A stretch of DNA of 64,000 nt from Clostridia bacterium (GTDB taxonomy: Bacteria > Bacillota > Clostridia > Peptostreptococcales > Anaerovoracaceae). The DNA is taken from contig CABJAP010000014.1 of the NCBI GenBank assembly GCA_902363595.1, positions 46,549 to 110,548 of the forward strand. The letters are read 5' to 3'. Under the pieces are notes generated by a model, which saw nothing but the letters and a program-made list of their open reading frames with translations, ran no database searches and was not told where the DNA came from. A program made the position numbers and the translations under genes. Positions within the stretch are counted from its first letter, which is position 1. Each line of letters starts with the position of its first letter. This document shows, in pieces, positions 7,724-14,897 of the stretch.

Positions 7724-8496
7724 TAATGACAACTGTGGCTTCCACATCCATGCTCGCCACATGTATGTCCTTCCCCGTGGTTGTGCTCGTGATGAGAACA
7801 TTTCACATCCGGATTATACTCAAGTGTTTCATTGATAAAAGCTTCTACTGCTTCATCCGCATATCCGGAAACTCCGCCAAAAAGCTTAATGCCTGCTGCC
7901 GCTAATGCGGTCTGGGCACCTCCTCCGATTCCGCCGCAGATCAAGACATCGGCATTTAAGGCATTAAGAACTCCTGCCAACGCACCATGTCCGCTTCCAT
8001 TCGTATCTACTACTTCTGAATGTACTACTTTTCCTTCCTCTACATCGTAAATCTTAAATGTCTCTGTGTGTCCAAAGTGCTGGAAAATCTGTCCATTTTC
8101 ATATGTTACTGCTATTCTCATGATACCTTCTCCTTTTTCTGCTGCATATTTTTTGTAAATTTCCTGTTTGTAACATCCTCCAAAGCTGCAGTCGCTACTC
8201 TGACCGTCACAAATTCTGAAATCCCCGCCCTCGATTCTAAGCGGATGCCCATCAATGAGTGCATCTGCTATTTTCTTCCTAGCAATCTCGTAAATCCGTT
8301 GAACTGTTGTTCTTGCAATCTGCATAGATACTGCACACTGCTCCTGACTATAACCTTTCTTGTCCAAAAGACGGATTGTCTCGTACTCATCTACCGTCAG
8401 AACAATGGGTGTTTTTTTGTCAGTATCGTCTGCCGGAAGAAATTCTAAAACATTGGGGAAATGACAGACTTTTCTGCATTTTACTGGTCTCGGCAT
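7723..8496 (-). CDS. DUF134 DNA-binding domain fused to NifX/NifB-type cluster-binding domain
   Basis: 257 residues. Residues 1-95 are a UPF0251/DUF134 domain (MPRPVKCRKVC, then the sigma-4-like HTH TVDEYETIRLLDKKGYSQEQCAVSMQIARTTVQRIYE, written here in part). A Cys-rich linker (C96, C103, C108) follows. Residues 126-230 are a dinitrogenase iron-molybdenum-cofactor domain (MRIAVTYENGQIFQHFGHTE, GGIGGGAQTALAAAGI). The tail has 7 His and 4 Cys. An internal ATG at residue 126 has its own AAAGGAGAAG site, so a free NifX-like protein may also be made. The promoter at 8524-8552 lies inside a long palindrome, suggesting autoregulation by the DNA-binding half in response to metal or cluster binding (inferred). 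Confidence 0.85.
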   Translation of the reverse strand: MPRPVKCRKVCHFPNVLEFLPADDTDKKTPIVLTVDEYETIRLLDKKGYSQEQCAVSMQIARTTVQRIYEIARKKIADALIDGHPLRIEGGDFRICDGQSSDCSFGGCYKQEIYKKYAAEKGEGIMRIAVTYENGQIFQHFGHTETFKIYDVEEGKVVHSEVVDTNGSGHGALAGVLNALNADVLICGGIGGGAQTALAAAGIKLFGGVSGYADEAVEAFINETLEYNPDVKCSHHEHNHGEGHTCGEHGCGSHSCH

Positions 8497-8523
8497 AAAC
8501 TGCTCCTTTCTCGCTTTTCTTAT

Positions 8524-8579
8524 ATAATAGTCCTATAAAAGGCATATGTCAATAATGTTTTTGACATATGCCTTTTATA
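8524..8579 (-). promoter_or_regulatory. Promoter embedded in a 19-bp-arm palindrome; also terminator of the upstream operon
   Basis: Perfect inverted repeat with 19-bp arms (8534-8552 and 8561-8579, 8-bp spacer), core GGCATATGTCAA..TTGACATATGCC. On the minus strand the inner TTGACA (8547-8552) is a consensus -35 box, 17 bp from the -10 TATTAT (8524-8529), driving DUF134-NifX. The hairpin followed by CCTTTTAT also lies just after the NapH-like gene and can terminate that operon. The same GGCATATGTCAAT core recurs at 10883-10912. Confidence 0.8.
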
Positions 8580-8594
8580 AATCGCCTTATAGTA

Positions 8595-9179
8595 TTACTT
8601 CTTTTCATTATTTTTTAATTTACAGATACCCTGCGTCATTGTTCCCATTGGACAAAATGTACACCAGGTTCGTGGCTTATATAACACCATTACGATCAAC
8701 CCTAACAACAAAGATGTAAGCATCAAACTATAAAGTCCAAAACTAAACTGTGCCACCCAATCAGCTACTGTTCCGGCAGTGTATGTCCATCCCCACGGAA
8801 CACGGAAGGTCCAGAATAATTTGATGATTTCACGCAAGGATGATGCTCCGGCACCAACTAAATATGTCTGAAATACCATATTTCCAAACATTGTAAGGAA
8901 AAATATCAAAAAGCCGTATCGGAACCATTTTGAACTCATCCATCGCGGGGTTGGTTTATTTCTTGAGCATTTTAAATCTCCACCAAGCTTACTAAAAAGC
9001 TGGCCACGTCCACACAAATGATTACAGAAAAATTTATTTCCACCGAATATTGCTATTCCTAACGGCAACAGGAAATCAATCATCCCAAACCAAGCGAACA
9101 AAATACTAAAAAAACCGAGAGCAAAATAAAGGATTGCCCATATCCATAAATAATCATACCAATGTTTCTTTTTCTTCAC
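8595..9179 (-). CDS. Membrane 4Fe-4S protein of the NapH/NosR (Fer4_5) type
   Basis: 194 residues with about four or five hydrophobic segments (WIWAILYFALGFFSILFAWF; FLLPLGIAIFGG; YGFLIFFLTMFGNMVFQ; LYSLMLTSLLLGLIVMVLY). The cysteine motifs are CNHLCGRGQLFSKLGGDLKC and CTFCPMGTM, as in Fer4_5 electron-transfer proteins where cytoplasmic cysteines hold clusters. It overlaps the upstream ferredoxin gene by 4 bp (ATGA), so the two are translationally coupled and probably form one electron path between membrane and ferredoxin. The electron donor and acceptor are not known. Confidence 0.85.
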   Translation of the reverse strand: MKKKKHWYDYLWIWAILYFALGFFSILFAWFGMIDFLLPLGIAIFGGNKFFCNHLCGRGQLFSKLGGDLKCSRNKPTPRWMSSKWFRYGFLIFFLTMFGNMVFQTYLVGAGASSLREIIKLFWTFRVPWGWTYTAGTVADWVAQFSFGLYSLMLTSLLLGLIVMVLYKPRTWCTFCPMGTMTQGICKLKNNEKK

Positions 9180-9376
9180 ATCGCTGTCCTCTCTTTCATT
9201 TCAATACAACCTGCCGGACAGGACTTTGCACATTTTCCACATCCTACACACACTGTTTCTTCTACCACAGCATAACATCCATGGTAAACCTTGGCCGCTG
9301 CCAGCGGACAAGTATTTTCACATACTCCGCAGGCAACACATCTTTTTTTATCGACACTTGCCACTCTTTTTGCCAA
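9176..9376 (-). CDS. Two-cluster [4Fe-4S] ferredoxin
   Basis: 66 residues with two classic motifs: CVACGVCENTCPLA near 17-30 and CVGCGKCAKSCPAG near 43-56, each giving four cysteines including the crossed proline-associated ones. It is the first gene of the two-gene operon with the NapH-like membrane protein. A putative activator site lies 41 bp upstream of the predicted start (9436-9450), so it should respond to the Crp/Fnr protein encoded at 10957. Confidence 0.92.
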   Translation of the reverse strand: MAKRVASVDKKRCVACGVCENTCPLAAAKVYHGCYAVVEETVCVGCGKCAKSCPAGCIEMKERTAM

Positions 9377-9408
9377 TGCTTTGTTCCCCTTTCAAATTTT
9401 GTATCTCT

Positions 9409-9450
9409 ATTGTACCTGAAAAAGGTAAATCCTTCTGTGATATTATTACA
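9409..9450 (-). promoter_or_regulatory. Ferredoxin-operon promoter with Crp/Fnr-type activator site
   Basis: On the minus strand, TGTAATAATATCACA (9436-9450) is followed by 21 bp and the -10 box TACAAT (9409-9414). There is no good -35 box. The dyad centre is about 41 bp upstream of the expected start, the class II activator position. The thioredoxin operon has the same layout at 14101-14142. Confidence 0.65.
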
Positions 9451-9495
9451 TAAGAATTTACCTTGAACGCTAATCATTACAATGACATATTTTTA

Positions 9496-9891
9496 TTATA
9501 CATTACCTTTATATTTATATATGATGTTTAGAATTTCCTCAGTTGTTCGAATAATTTCTTTTTGTTTTTCTTTCATTGTTATAGATTTGCTTTCTTCTTC
9601 AGCTAACGAAGAGTAAAGGTGAATGGTATTAGCATGATGCCATATCTCATCGCAAATTTTCTCGATTTCATCAGCACTCCGAAATGCCTGGTCTGTTTGC
9701 ATTTGCAAGTGTTCTCGTTGCTCTTCCAGATGATTCATCCGTTCTTGTAACTGATCCCTTTCTTTCTGCAATCGATCATGTTGTGCTTGCAGTTGATCTA
9801 TTTGTATTTTAATTTCACTCATCTTTTCTTTCTGTCTCCGCATAAGCATCATCAAATATACAATTACAAATAATAGTATTATGTACAGCAT
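9496..9891 (-). CDS. Membrane-anchored coiled-coil protein
   Basis: 131 residues. Residues 1-17 (MLYIILLFVIVYLMMLM) are a membrane anchor. Residues 18-75 form a very regular coiled coil (QIDQLQAQHDRLQKERDQLQERMNHLEEQREHLQ), and the tail is helical. The ATG at 9891 is chosen because GAGGAG is 8 bp upstream, right after the stop of the upstream gene; the frame is open to 9939 without a site. It is cotranscribed with the HEPN-like gene (11-bp gap), so it may form a membrane platform for that protein. No family is recognised. Confidence 0.7.
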   Translation of the reverse strand: MLYIILLFVIVYLMMLMRRQKEKMSEIKIQIDQLQAQHDRLQKERDQLQERMNHLEEQREHLQMQTDQAFRSADEIEKICDEIWHHANTIHLYSSLAEEESKSITMKEKQKEIIRTTEEILNIIYKYKGNV

Positions 9892-9901
9892 AAACTTCTC
9901 C

Positions 9902-10822
9902 TCACGACACATATATTTCGACGGTTTTCCGCAAATCAACTATTGATAATGGCATAGAAAGAACAGTTAGTTTTCCTGAATTCTTTTTAATTTCAACAGC
10001 ATCAGGATTGCCTGTGATTAAAATTACAGGTGTTGTCCTGTCCGCACGCCATGGCTGATTCGGTTGGCTCGTCATATCTTCGGTAACAATCCAAAGATCC
10101 GGCTTATGTCTGTCTAATTTTGTTTTAGCGCTTTCCGGTGTATAAAACAGCATGATCTGCTCTGAAATAAACTGCAATGCTTCTTTTAATCCTTTTGCAT
10201 AACGTTCACTGCCACAGACCAGCGCAATAATAGAAGCAGCTTTCTTTTTTTGTGTTACCTGAATAAAATCCAAAACTGGTGTATTATAGAGACTAAAGTC
10301 TTTTTCCAAATGAACTTTATCATAATAACTCTTTGCTGCCTTGCACATCCTCAGACAAAACTGTTCTATGTCTATACGAATATCGTTTCCGTTCTCCTGT
10401 ATGTTCATACTGTCCAACTGACAAACTGACATTCCACAGTTTAGTCCAAGATGAAAGCGTATATTATTTTCATCATTCAAAAATCCTTTATTTTGATGAA
10501 GATATTCACATCGAAGCTGCCAACAGCGTTCTCCGCAAATATATGGCTTTTCATCGAATTGAGATAGTTTAAAGTAGTCCCCTGCATATTCATCAAACCA
10601 GCGAATATACTGGGTTCCCACATCACGGGTCGGATTCTTTTTCCGATCCAGCATAACCCGGCCATCTCGATAATGTTTAACAATTTCCGGGAAAGCAATA
10701 CCTCCGCAAATATCTGGCAAAGTCAATGCCAATGCCAGTGCAGACTGCCATCGTCTATCTACAATATTCAGTTCTACTTCTTCGATTCGGTCCAAAAATG
10801 TAAAACTGACATCTCCCTGCAT
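9902..10822 (-). CDS. HEPN-like N-terminus joined to receiver-like C-terminus, unknown function
   Basis: 306 residues. The N-terminal 110 residues resemble a family of small helical HEPN-like proteins (ALALALTLPDICGGI, RYIRW-type strand IRWFDEY, and GERCWQLRCEYLHQNKG, whose R-x-x-x-L-H recalls HEPN R-x4-6-H). From about 195, KAASIIALVCGSERYAKGLKEAL, PDLWIVTEDM, TTPVILITGN and KLTVLSMPLSIVDLRKTVEIYV follow the beta-alpha pattern of a CheY-like receiver, without an obvious DD pocket. It is the first gene of a leftward pair with the membrane coiled-coil gene, divergent from the Crp/Fnr gene. The domain reading is tentative. Confidence 0.55.
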   Translation of the reverse strand: MQGDVSFTFLDRIEEVELNIVDRRWQSALALALTLPDICGGIAFPEIVKHYRDGRVMLDRKKNPTRDVGTQYIRWFDEYAGDYFKLSQFDEKPYICGERCWQLRCEYLHQNKGFLNDENNIRFHLGLNCGMSVCQLDSMNIQENGNDIRIDIEQFCLRMCKAAKSYYDKVHLEKDFSLYNTPVLDFIQVTQKKKAASIIALVCGSERYAKGLKEALQFISEQIMLFYTPESAKTKLDRHKPDLWIVTEDMTSQPNQPWRADRTTPVILITGNPDAVEIKKNSGKLTVLSMPLSIVDLRKTVEIYVS

Positions 10823-10866
10823 TATTTATCCCTCCCTCATATTCACAACAGTCATGTACTATAGTC

Positions 10867-10932
10867 AGTATATTTTTATTTATGGCATATGTCAATTATG
10901 TAATTGACGCATCTTAAAAAAGTAAGTATACT
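10867..10932. promoter_or_regulatory. Back-to-back promoters sharing one palindrome
   Basis: The dyad GTCAATTA-TG-TAATTGAC (10891-10908) lies inside GGCATATG...CGCATC. Rightward: -35 TTGACG (10904-10909), 17-bp spacer, -10 TATACT (10927-10932) for the Crp/Fnr gene. Leftward: -35 TTGACA (10890-10895), 17-bp spacer, -10 TATACT (10867-10872) for the HEPN-like gene. Both -35 boxes are arms of the palindrome, so one repressor dimer would shut both. The core GGCATATGTCAAT is shared with 8541-8553. Confidence 0.8.
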
Positions 10933-10956
10933 ATGTTCGTAAAGGAGATAACTGTT

Positions 10957-11616
10957 ATGAGCTTCGAAAATTATTTTCCACTATGGAATGACTTAAATAC
11001 AGTACAGAAAAAAGTAATTTCAGACAATTTGATTACACGGGATGTAAAAAAAGGAACGATCATTCACAACGGAAACCTGGATTGTACTGGATTATTACTG
11101 GTTAAATCCGGGCAGCTTCGAACTTACATACTTTCAGATGAAGGACGGGAAATTACACTTTACCGTTTGTTCGATATGGATATGTGTCTTTTATCCGCCT
11201 CATGTATCATGCAGTCCATTCAATTTGAAGTAACCATTGAAGCAGAAAAAGATACTGATCTTTGGATCATCCCTGCTGAAATCTATAAGGACATCATGAA
11301 GGAATCGGCTCCCGTCGCAAACTATACCAATGAGTTAATGGCTACCCGTTTTTCTGATGTCATGTGGCTGATTGAACAGATCATGTGGAAGAGTTTGGAT
11401 AAGCGAGTTGCTTCATTTCTTTTAGAAGAGACCTCTATCGAAGAAACAAATGAATTAAAAATTACTCACGAAACTATCGCCAACCATCTTGGTTCCCACA
11501 GGGAAGTTATCACTCGAATGCTTCGATACTTTCAAGGCGAAGGTCTCGTCAAACTCTCACGCGGCAAAATCACCATCCTTGATTCGAAAAAACTGGAAAC
11601 ACTACAAAGATCATAA
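10957..11616 (+). CDS. Crp/Fnr-family transcriptional regulator
   Basis: 219 residues: an N-terminal cyclic-nucleotide-type beta-barrel (GTIIHNGNLDCTGLLLVKSGQLRTYILSDEGREITLYRLFD), a long dimerization helix, and a C-terminal winged helix (ITHETIANHLGSHREVITRMLRYFQGEGLVKLSRGKITI). The recognition helix has R-E-x-x-x-R (HREVITRML), the pattern known to read TGTGA half-sites in CRP-like proteins; matching TGTGAT/ATCACA sites lie before the ferredoxin and thioredoxin operons. No FNR-type N-terminal cysteine cluster is present, although Cys residues occur in the barrel. The ATG at 10957 follows AAAGGAGATAACTGTT; the upstream ATG at 10933 overlaps the -10 region. Confidence 0.9.
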   Translation: MSFENYFPLWNDLNTVQKKVISDNLITRDVKKGTIIHNGNLDCTGLLLVKSGQLRTYILSDEGREITLYRLFDMDMCLLSASCIMQSIQFEVTIEAEKDTDLWIIPAEIYKDIMKESAPVANYTNELMATRFSDVMWLIEQIMWKSLDKRVASFLLEETSIEETNELKITHETIANHLGSHREVITRMLRYFQGEGLVKLSRGKITILDSKKLETLQRS

Positions 11617-11637
11617 ACCTGTTTTTCTATAACATCT

Positions 11638-11698
11638 AAAGAATCCTCCATTTATCAGAATTATGAAAGTCATTCTAATAAATGGGGGAATCCTTTTA
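11638..11698. terminator. Bidirectional terminator between convergent genes
   Basis: Imperfect hairpin with arms about 11642-11655 (ATCCTCCATTTAT) and 11678-11692 (ATAAATGGGGGAAT), flanked by A- and T-rich runs. It lies between the rightward Crp/Fnr gene and the leftward CoA-disulfide reductase gene and can serve both. Confidence 0.7.
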
Positions 11699-11733
11699 TA
11701 CTACGTGAAAATCGTAAAATATTTTGTTTATTT

Positions 11734-13425
11734 CTAATAATCCATACCACATACATATGACCTTTCGATCAGTACACGGTCATTAACCACTACATCATAG
11801 AAGCGGAATCCGCCGGAGAAGTTGTATGTTTCATATCCATTTCCTTCCAGAATACGACTGGCAATATAACTTCGCAGCCCACTCTGGCATATCAGATAAA
11901 CAGGCTTTCCTTTCTCAATTTCATTGATGCGTTCCCTCAGTTCATCTACAGGAATATTTTTGAATCCATCCATATGCCCCCTGTTAAATTCACCTACAGT
12001 TCTCACATCCAGCAATACAACACTTTTATCTTTAGAAATCTTATCCATATCTTCCAGATGCCATTGTTTTAAGGTACCTTTTGCTATATTGTCTATCATG
12101 AATCCTGCCATATTTACAGGATCCTTGGCAGAGGAGTATGGCGGTGCATATGCAAGATCCAGATCTTTCAGCTGAGTTGCCTTCAGCCCTGCATGGATTG
12201 CTGTTGCAAGCACATCGATACGTTTATCAACGCCTTCATATCCTATAATCTGAGCACCAAGCAAGCGATACGTATCCTTTTCAAAAACCACCTTCATGGT
12301 CATCACTTTTCCACCTGGATAGTAACCGGCATGACTCATAGGAGAAAGAATTACTGTATCTACCTCTAATCCTGACTTTTTAGCATTTGTTTCATTGATA
12401 CCTGTAGTGGCTGCTGTTATATCAAATACTTTGATAACGGAGCTTCCCTGACTGCCCAGATAACGGCTATCACCGCCGCAAATATTATCAGCAATGATCC
12501 TTCCCTGTTTATTGGCTGGTCCGGCCAAAGAGATCAGCGCATCATCACCCGTAACATAATGTTTTACCTGAACGGCATCACCTGCTGCATAAATATCCGG
12601 TACAGAAGTTTCCATTCTGTCATTCACTACAATACTTCCCTTGATGCCAAGTTCCAGACCAGCTTCTTTTGCTAATGCTGTGTCTGGTGTAACTCCGATT
12701 GCCAGCACCACCATATCAGCCTGAAGGGATGGATTATCTTTCAACAGAACCTCCACTCCGTTGTCTTTTTCTTTAAATCCTTCTACTGTATAGCCCAGTA
12801 CCAGTTTTATCCCATACTTTCTCATTTCATTATGGATCATGGATGCCATATCCGGGTCAAAAGGGTTCATCAGCTGCTTAGGCCGCTGGACAATCGTAAC
12901 ATCCATGCCAAGCTCCCTCAAATTTTCTGCCAGTTCCAGACCAATAAAACCGCCACCTGCCAATACAGCCGATTTTGGATGATTCTTATTTATATATTCC
13001 TTTATCCGAAAAGTGTCTTCTACAGTACGAAGTGTAAAAAGTTTATCAATACCTACTCCGGGAAGTCTTGGCTGTGTTGGCTTTGCCCCCGGAGAGAGGA
13101 TCAGCTTATCATAGTTTTCTTCAAATATCTCATCATTCTCTAAATTTTTCACTGAAACCGTTTTACGTTCCGGATGTATGGAAATAACTTCATGATGAAT
13201 TTTCATGTTAATACGGAAGCGTTTAAAAAAACTCTCTGGTGTCTGTAGTGTAAGTTCTTCCGGGTCTGTGATCACGTCTCCAATATAATATGGAAGCCCA
13301 CAATTCGCATAGGATATGTATCCAGATCTTTCAAACACAGTAATTTCTGCATGTTCATCCAATCTTCGTATTCTTGCTGCAGCTGTAGCTCCTCCGGCTA
13401 CACCGCCTACGATTATTACCTTCAT
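11734..13425 (-). CDS. CoA-disulfide/persulfide reductase with C-terminal rhodanese domain
   Basis: 563-residue flavoprotein of the CoADR-Rhd (NADH:CoA-disulfide or polysulfide reductase) type. The FAD motif is VGGVAGGATAAARIRR at 6-21, the active-site cysteine is C42 in YANCGLPYY, the NAD motif is LAGGGFIGLELAE, and the second FAD motif ends in YAAGDAV. Residues about 455-555 are a rhodanese domain with active C513 (LICQSGLRS). The family reduces CoA persulfide, CoA disulfide or polysulfide with NADH in the cytoplasm, guarding against sulfane sulfur. The ATG at 13425 follows AGGTGG and lies 1 bp after the rhodanese stop. It is the third gene of a thioredoxin-rhodanese-CoADR operon. Confidence 0.93.
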   Translation of the reverse strand: MKVIIVGGVAGGATAAARIRRLDEHAEITVFERSGYISYANCGLPYYIGDVITDPEELTLQTPESFFKRFRINMKIHHEVISIHPERKTVSVKNLENDEIFEENYDKLILSPGAKPTQPRLPGVGIDKLFTLRTVEDTFRIKEYINKNHPKSAVLAGGGFIGLELAENLRELGMDVTIVQRPKQLMNPFDPDMASMIHNEMRKYGIKLVLGYTVEGFKEKDNGVEVLLKDNPSLQADMVVLAIGVTPDTALAKEAGLELGIKGSIVVNDRMETSVPDIYAAGDAVQVKHYVTGDDALISLAGPANKQGRIIADNICGGDSRYLGSQGSSVIKVFDITAATTGINETNAKKSGLEVDTVILSPMSHAGYYPGGKVMTMKVVFEKDTYRLLGAQIIGYEGVDKRIDVLATAIHAGLKATQLKDLDLAYAPPYSSAKDPVNMAGFMIDNIAKGTLKQWHLEDMDKISKDKSVVLLDVRTVGEFNRGHMDGFKNIPVDELRERINEIEKGKPVYLICQSGLRSYIASRILEGNGYETYNFSGGFRFYDVVVNDRVLIERSYVCGMDY

Positions 13426-13426
13426 C

Positions 13427-13747
13427 TTATTTTTCCACCTTTCCTGAATAAGCAGCAATGCCACCAATATTATTTACTTTAGAATATCCCATTCGTTGCA
13501 ACATCCCAGTTGCTTGACGACTTCGGGCTCCGGAATAACAGTATACAAACAGCGGTATTTCTGTATTCTTCACTACTGAAACAATATTGTTAAGTTGTTG
13601 TAACGGCACATTTTTACTTTCTGGTATATGCCCTTCCTGATATTCCTGCGGAGTACGTACATCCAGCAGAACTGCACCGGCAGTCCTTTTATATTCCTCT
13701 ATTCCTTGATTAATATTCGCCTGTTTAAAGAAATCAAAAAAGCCCAT
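13427..13747 (-). CDS. Single-domain rhodanese
   Basis: 106 residues covering one rhodanese domain (AVLLDVRTPQEYQEGHIPESKNVPL, then active-site C70 in VYCYSGARSRQA, and NIGGIAAYSG at the end). It moves sulfane sulfur between thiols; here it probably hands persulfide to the CoADR-Rhd or to the thioredoxin encoded next to it. The short N-terminal leader GFFDFFKQ is amphipathic, not a signal peptide. Ribosome binding site AAGGAGGTGCGCTA, 12 bp after the thioredoxin stop. Confidence 0.93.
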   Translation of the reverse strand: MGFFDFFKQANINQGIEEYKRTAGAVLLDVRTPQEYQEGHIPESKNVPLQQLNNIVSVVKNTEIPLFVYCYSGARSRQATGMLQRMGYSKVNNIGGIAAYSGKVEK

Positions 13748-13759
13748 TAGCGCACCTCC

Positions 13760-14065
13760 TTAAAGCATTTCTAAAATCGCATTCTTAGGTCTCGCCCCTG
13801 AAACCTGCTGTACAATCTTCCCATTCTTCATAACCACTAAAGTCGGAATGCTCATAATACTGAACTTATTTGCCAGTTCAGGCTCTTCATCTACATTAAT
13901 CTTTCCAACTTTAATATCTCTACGCTCACTTGCAATCTCCTCTACAATAGGTACTACCATGCGGCAAGGAGCACACCAAGGAGCCCAAAAGTCTAAAAGA
14001 ACGGTTTTCTCGGAATCCATTATTTCATTCTGAAAATTATTTTTATTGATATTAATAGCAGACAT
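13760..14065 (-). CDS. trxA: Thioredoxin
   Basis: 101 residues with the complete thioredoxin fold and active site WCAPC (C31, C34), cis-proline in SIPTLVVMKNG. The WCAPC variant, Ala instead of Gly, is common in Clostridia. No thioredoxin reductase lies nearby, so it must use a host reductase or the flavoprotein of its own operon. It is first in the trx-rhodanese-CoADR operon and is preceded by a predicted Crp/Fnr activator site. The gene assignment to trxA is by fold only; the host will have another copy. Confidence 0.92.
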   Translation of the reverse strand: MSAININKNNFQNEIMDSEKTVLLDFWAPWCAPCRMVVPIVEEIASERRDIKVGKINVDEEPELANKFSIMSIPTLVVMKNGKIVQQVSGARPKNAILEML

Positions 14066-14100
14066 TTTACAGTCCTCCTCGTTTTTTCTTTTATGGCTTT

Positions 14101-14142
14101 ATTATAATCTGAATTTTATTTGTTTTCTGTGATATCATCACA
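14101..14142 (-). promoter_or_regulatory. Thioredoxin-operon promoter with Crp/Fnr-type activator site
   Basis: On the minus strand, TGTGATGATATCACA (14128-14142; 6-bp arms, 3-bp centre) is followed by exactly 21 bp and the consensus -10 TATAAT (14101-14106). A -35 box is lacking, as at activator-dependent promoters. The geometry is identical to the ferredoxin promoter at 9409-9450. Confidence 0.7.
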
Positions 14143-14169
14143 TTATTATCATGATTTGTTTTTTAAGAA

Positions 14170-14210
14170 TTTATTTTTTCATCTTATGATCTGATGGCAG
14201 TCTCACTTCT
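14170..14210. repeat. 41-bp direct repeat, right copy
   Basis: Identical to 7683-7723. It is the 3' end (13 codons and stop) of the sigma-like gene. This suggests the redox cargo entered at the gene's end, keeping it intact and leaving a duplicate of the end on the far side. Confidence 0.95.
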
Positions 14211-14731
14211 CCGGTCCTTTTCTTCATAATAGAATTCTGCGTCTCCATCTGTGTTGGAATATAATCGCTTTCCTGCAGAAATGCACCTGCCGCCTCAGCA
14301 TATGATTCATATCCAGCTGCTTTCATTCTCTTTAACATTTTTGCCAAAGCACTGTTCTTGTCTCTACTCACCTGACGTGTGCTGATGCCCAGTTCCGCTG
14401 CTGTTTCCTTAACTTGTTTTCCCATAATAAAATAATCGCTCACGATTTTCTTTTCCTTCTCTGTCAGATCACTGAAGAGTTCTTTGAAGAAGATCTCTGT
14501 TGTGATATCTGATGCAATGTCACGTCCATCATCTGCGATAAAGTCTGTCGCACAACTGTTTTCTGATTCTAATCCACAAAATAATACTGTATTATTTCTC
14601 TGATGCTGCTGATCGAACATATAATGTTCCTTATTATAAGAAATATTAAGAACTTCCAGCTCTTCTGCTGTAATATTAGCGTATTTCACCTTCTGATATC
14701 TGTCGTAAAATGTGTATTTTCTTTCTTCCAT
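14171..14731 (-). CDS. Sigma-70 region-4-like regulator
   Basis: 186 residues. A central helical segment (FFKELFSDLTEKEKKIVSDYFIMGKQVKETAAELGISTRQVSRDKNSALAKMLKRM) is a region-4-type HTH found in small phage and ICE regulators. The N-terminal ITAEELEVLNISYNKEHYMFDQQHQRN and the C-terminal tail are not recognised. The ATG at 14731 is chosen for TCGGAGGAAC 8 bp upstream. An in-frame ATG at 14797 with a weaker site is possible, giving 22 extra residues. It may direct transcription of ICE genes. Its 3' end carries the 41-bp repeat. Confidence 0.7.
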   Translation of the reverse strand: MEERKYTFYDRYQKVKYANITAEELEVLNISYNKEHYMFDQQHQRNNTVLFCGLESENSCATDFIADDGRDIASDITTEIFFKELFSDLTEKEKKIVSDYFIMGKQVKETAAELGISTRQVSRDKNSALAKMLKRMKAAGYESYAEAAGAFLQESDYIPTQMETQNSIMKKRTGEVRLPSDHKMKK

Positions 14732-14737
14732 GATTGT

Positions 14738-14777
14738 TCCTCCGATTTGTCGTTTTTGTTGATTTGTGACAAATCGG
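14738..14777 (-). promoter_or_regulatory. Hairpin covering the ribosome binding site of the sigma-like gene
   Basis: Perfect 10-bp arms (14742-14751 and 14768-14777; GACAAATCGG against CCGATTTGTC in RNA sense order). The GG at the foot of the stem is the start of the GGAGGA ribosome binding site of the gene starting at 14731, so folding could restrict translation. If the upstream ATG is used, the repeat is coding. Confidence 0.4.
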
Positions 14778-14897
14778 AAATCATGGATATCTGGCATAAT
14801 GTCTGCCTCTTCCCTGCATCTTGATATGCTCTTCCTTTCCGGCATCTACCTGTTAAAAAGGAAGCTTTTTCAAATCTGCAACCTGTTTTTTGGGTAT

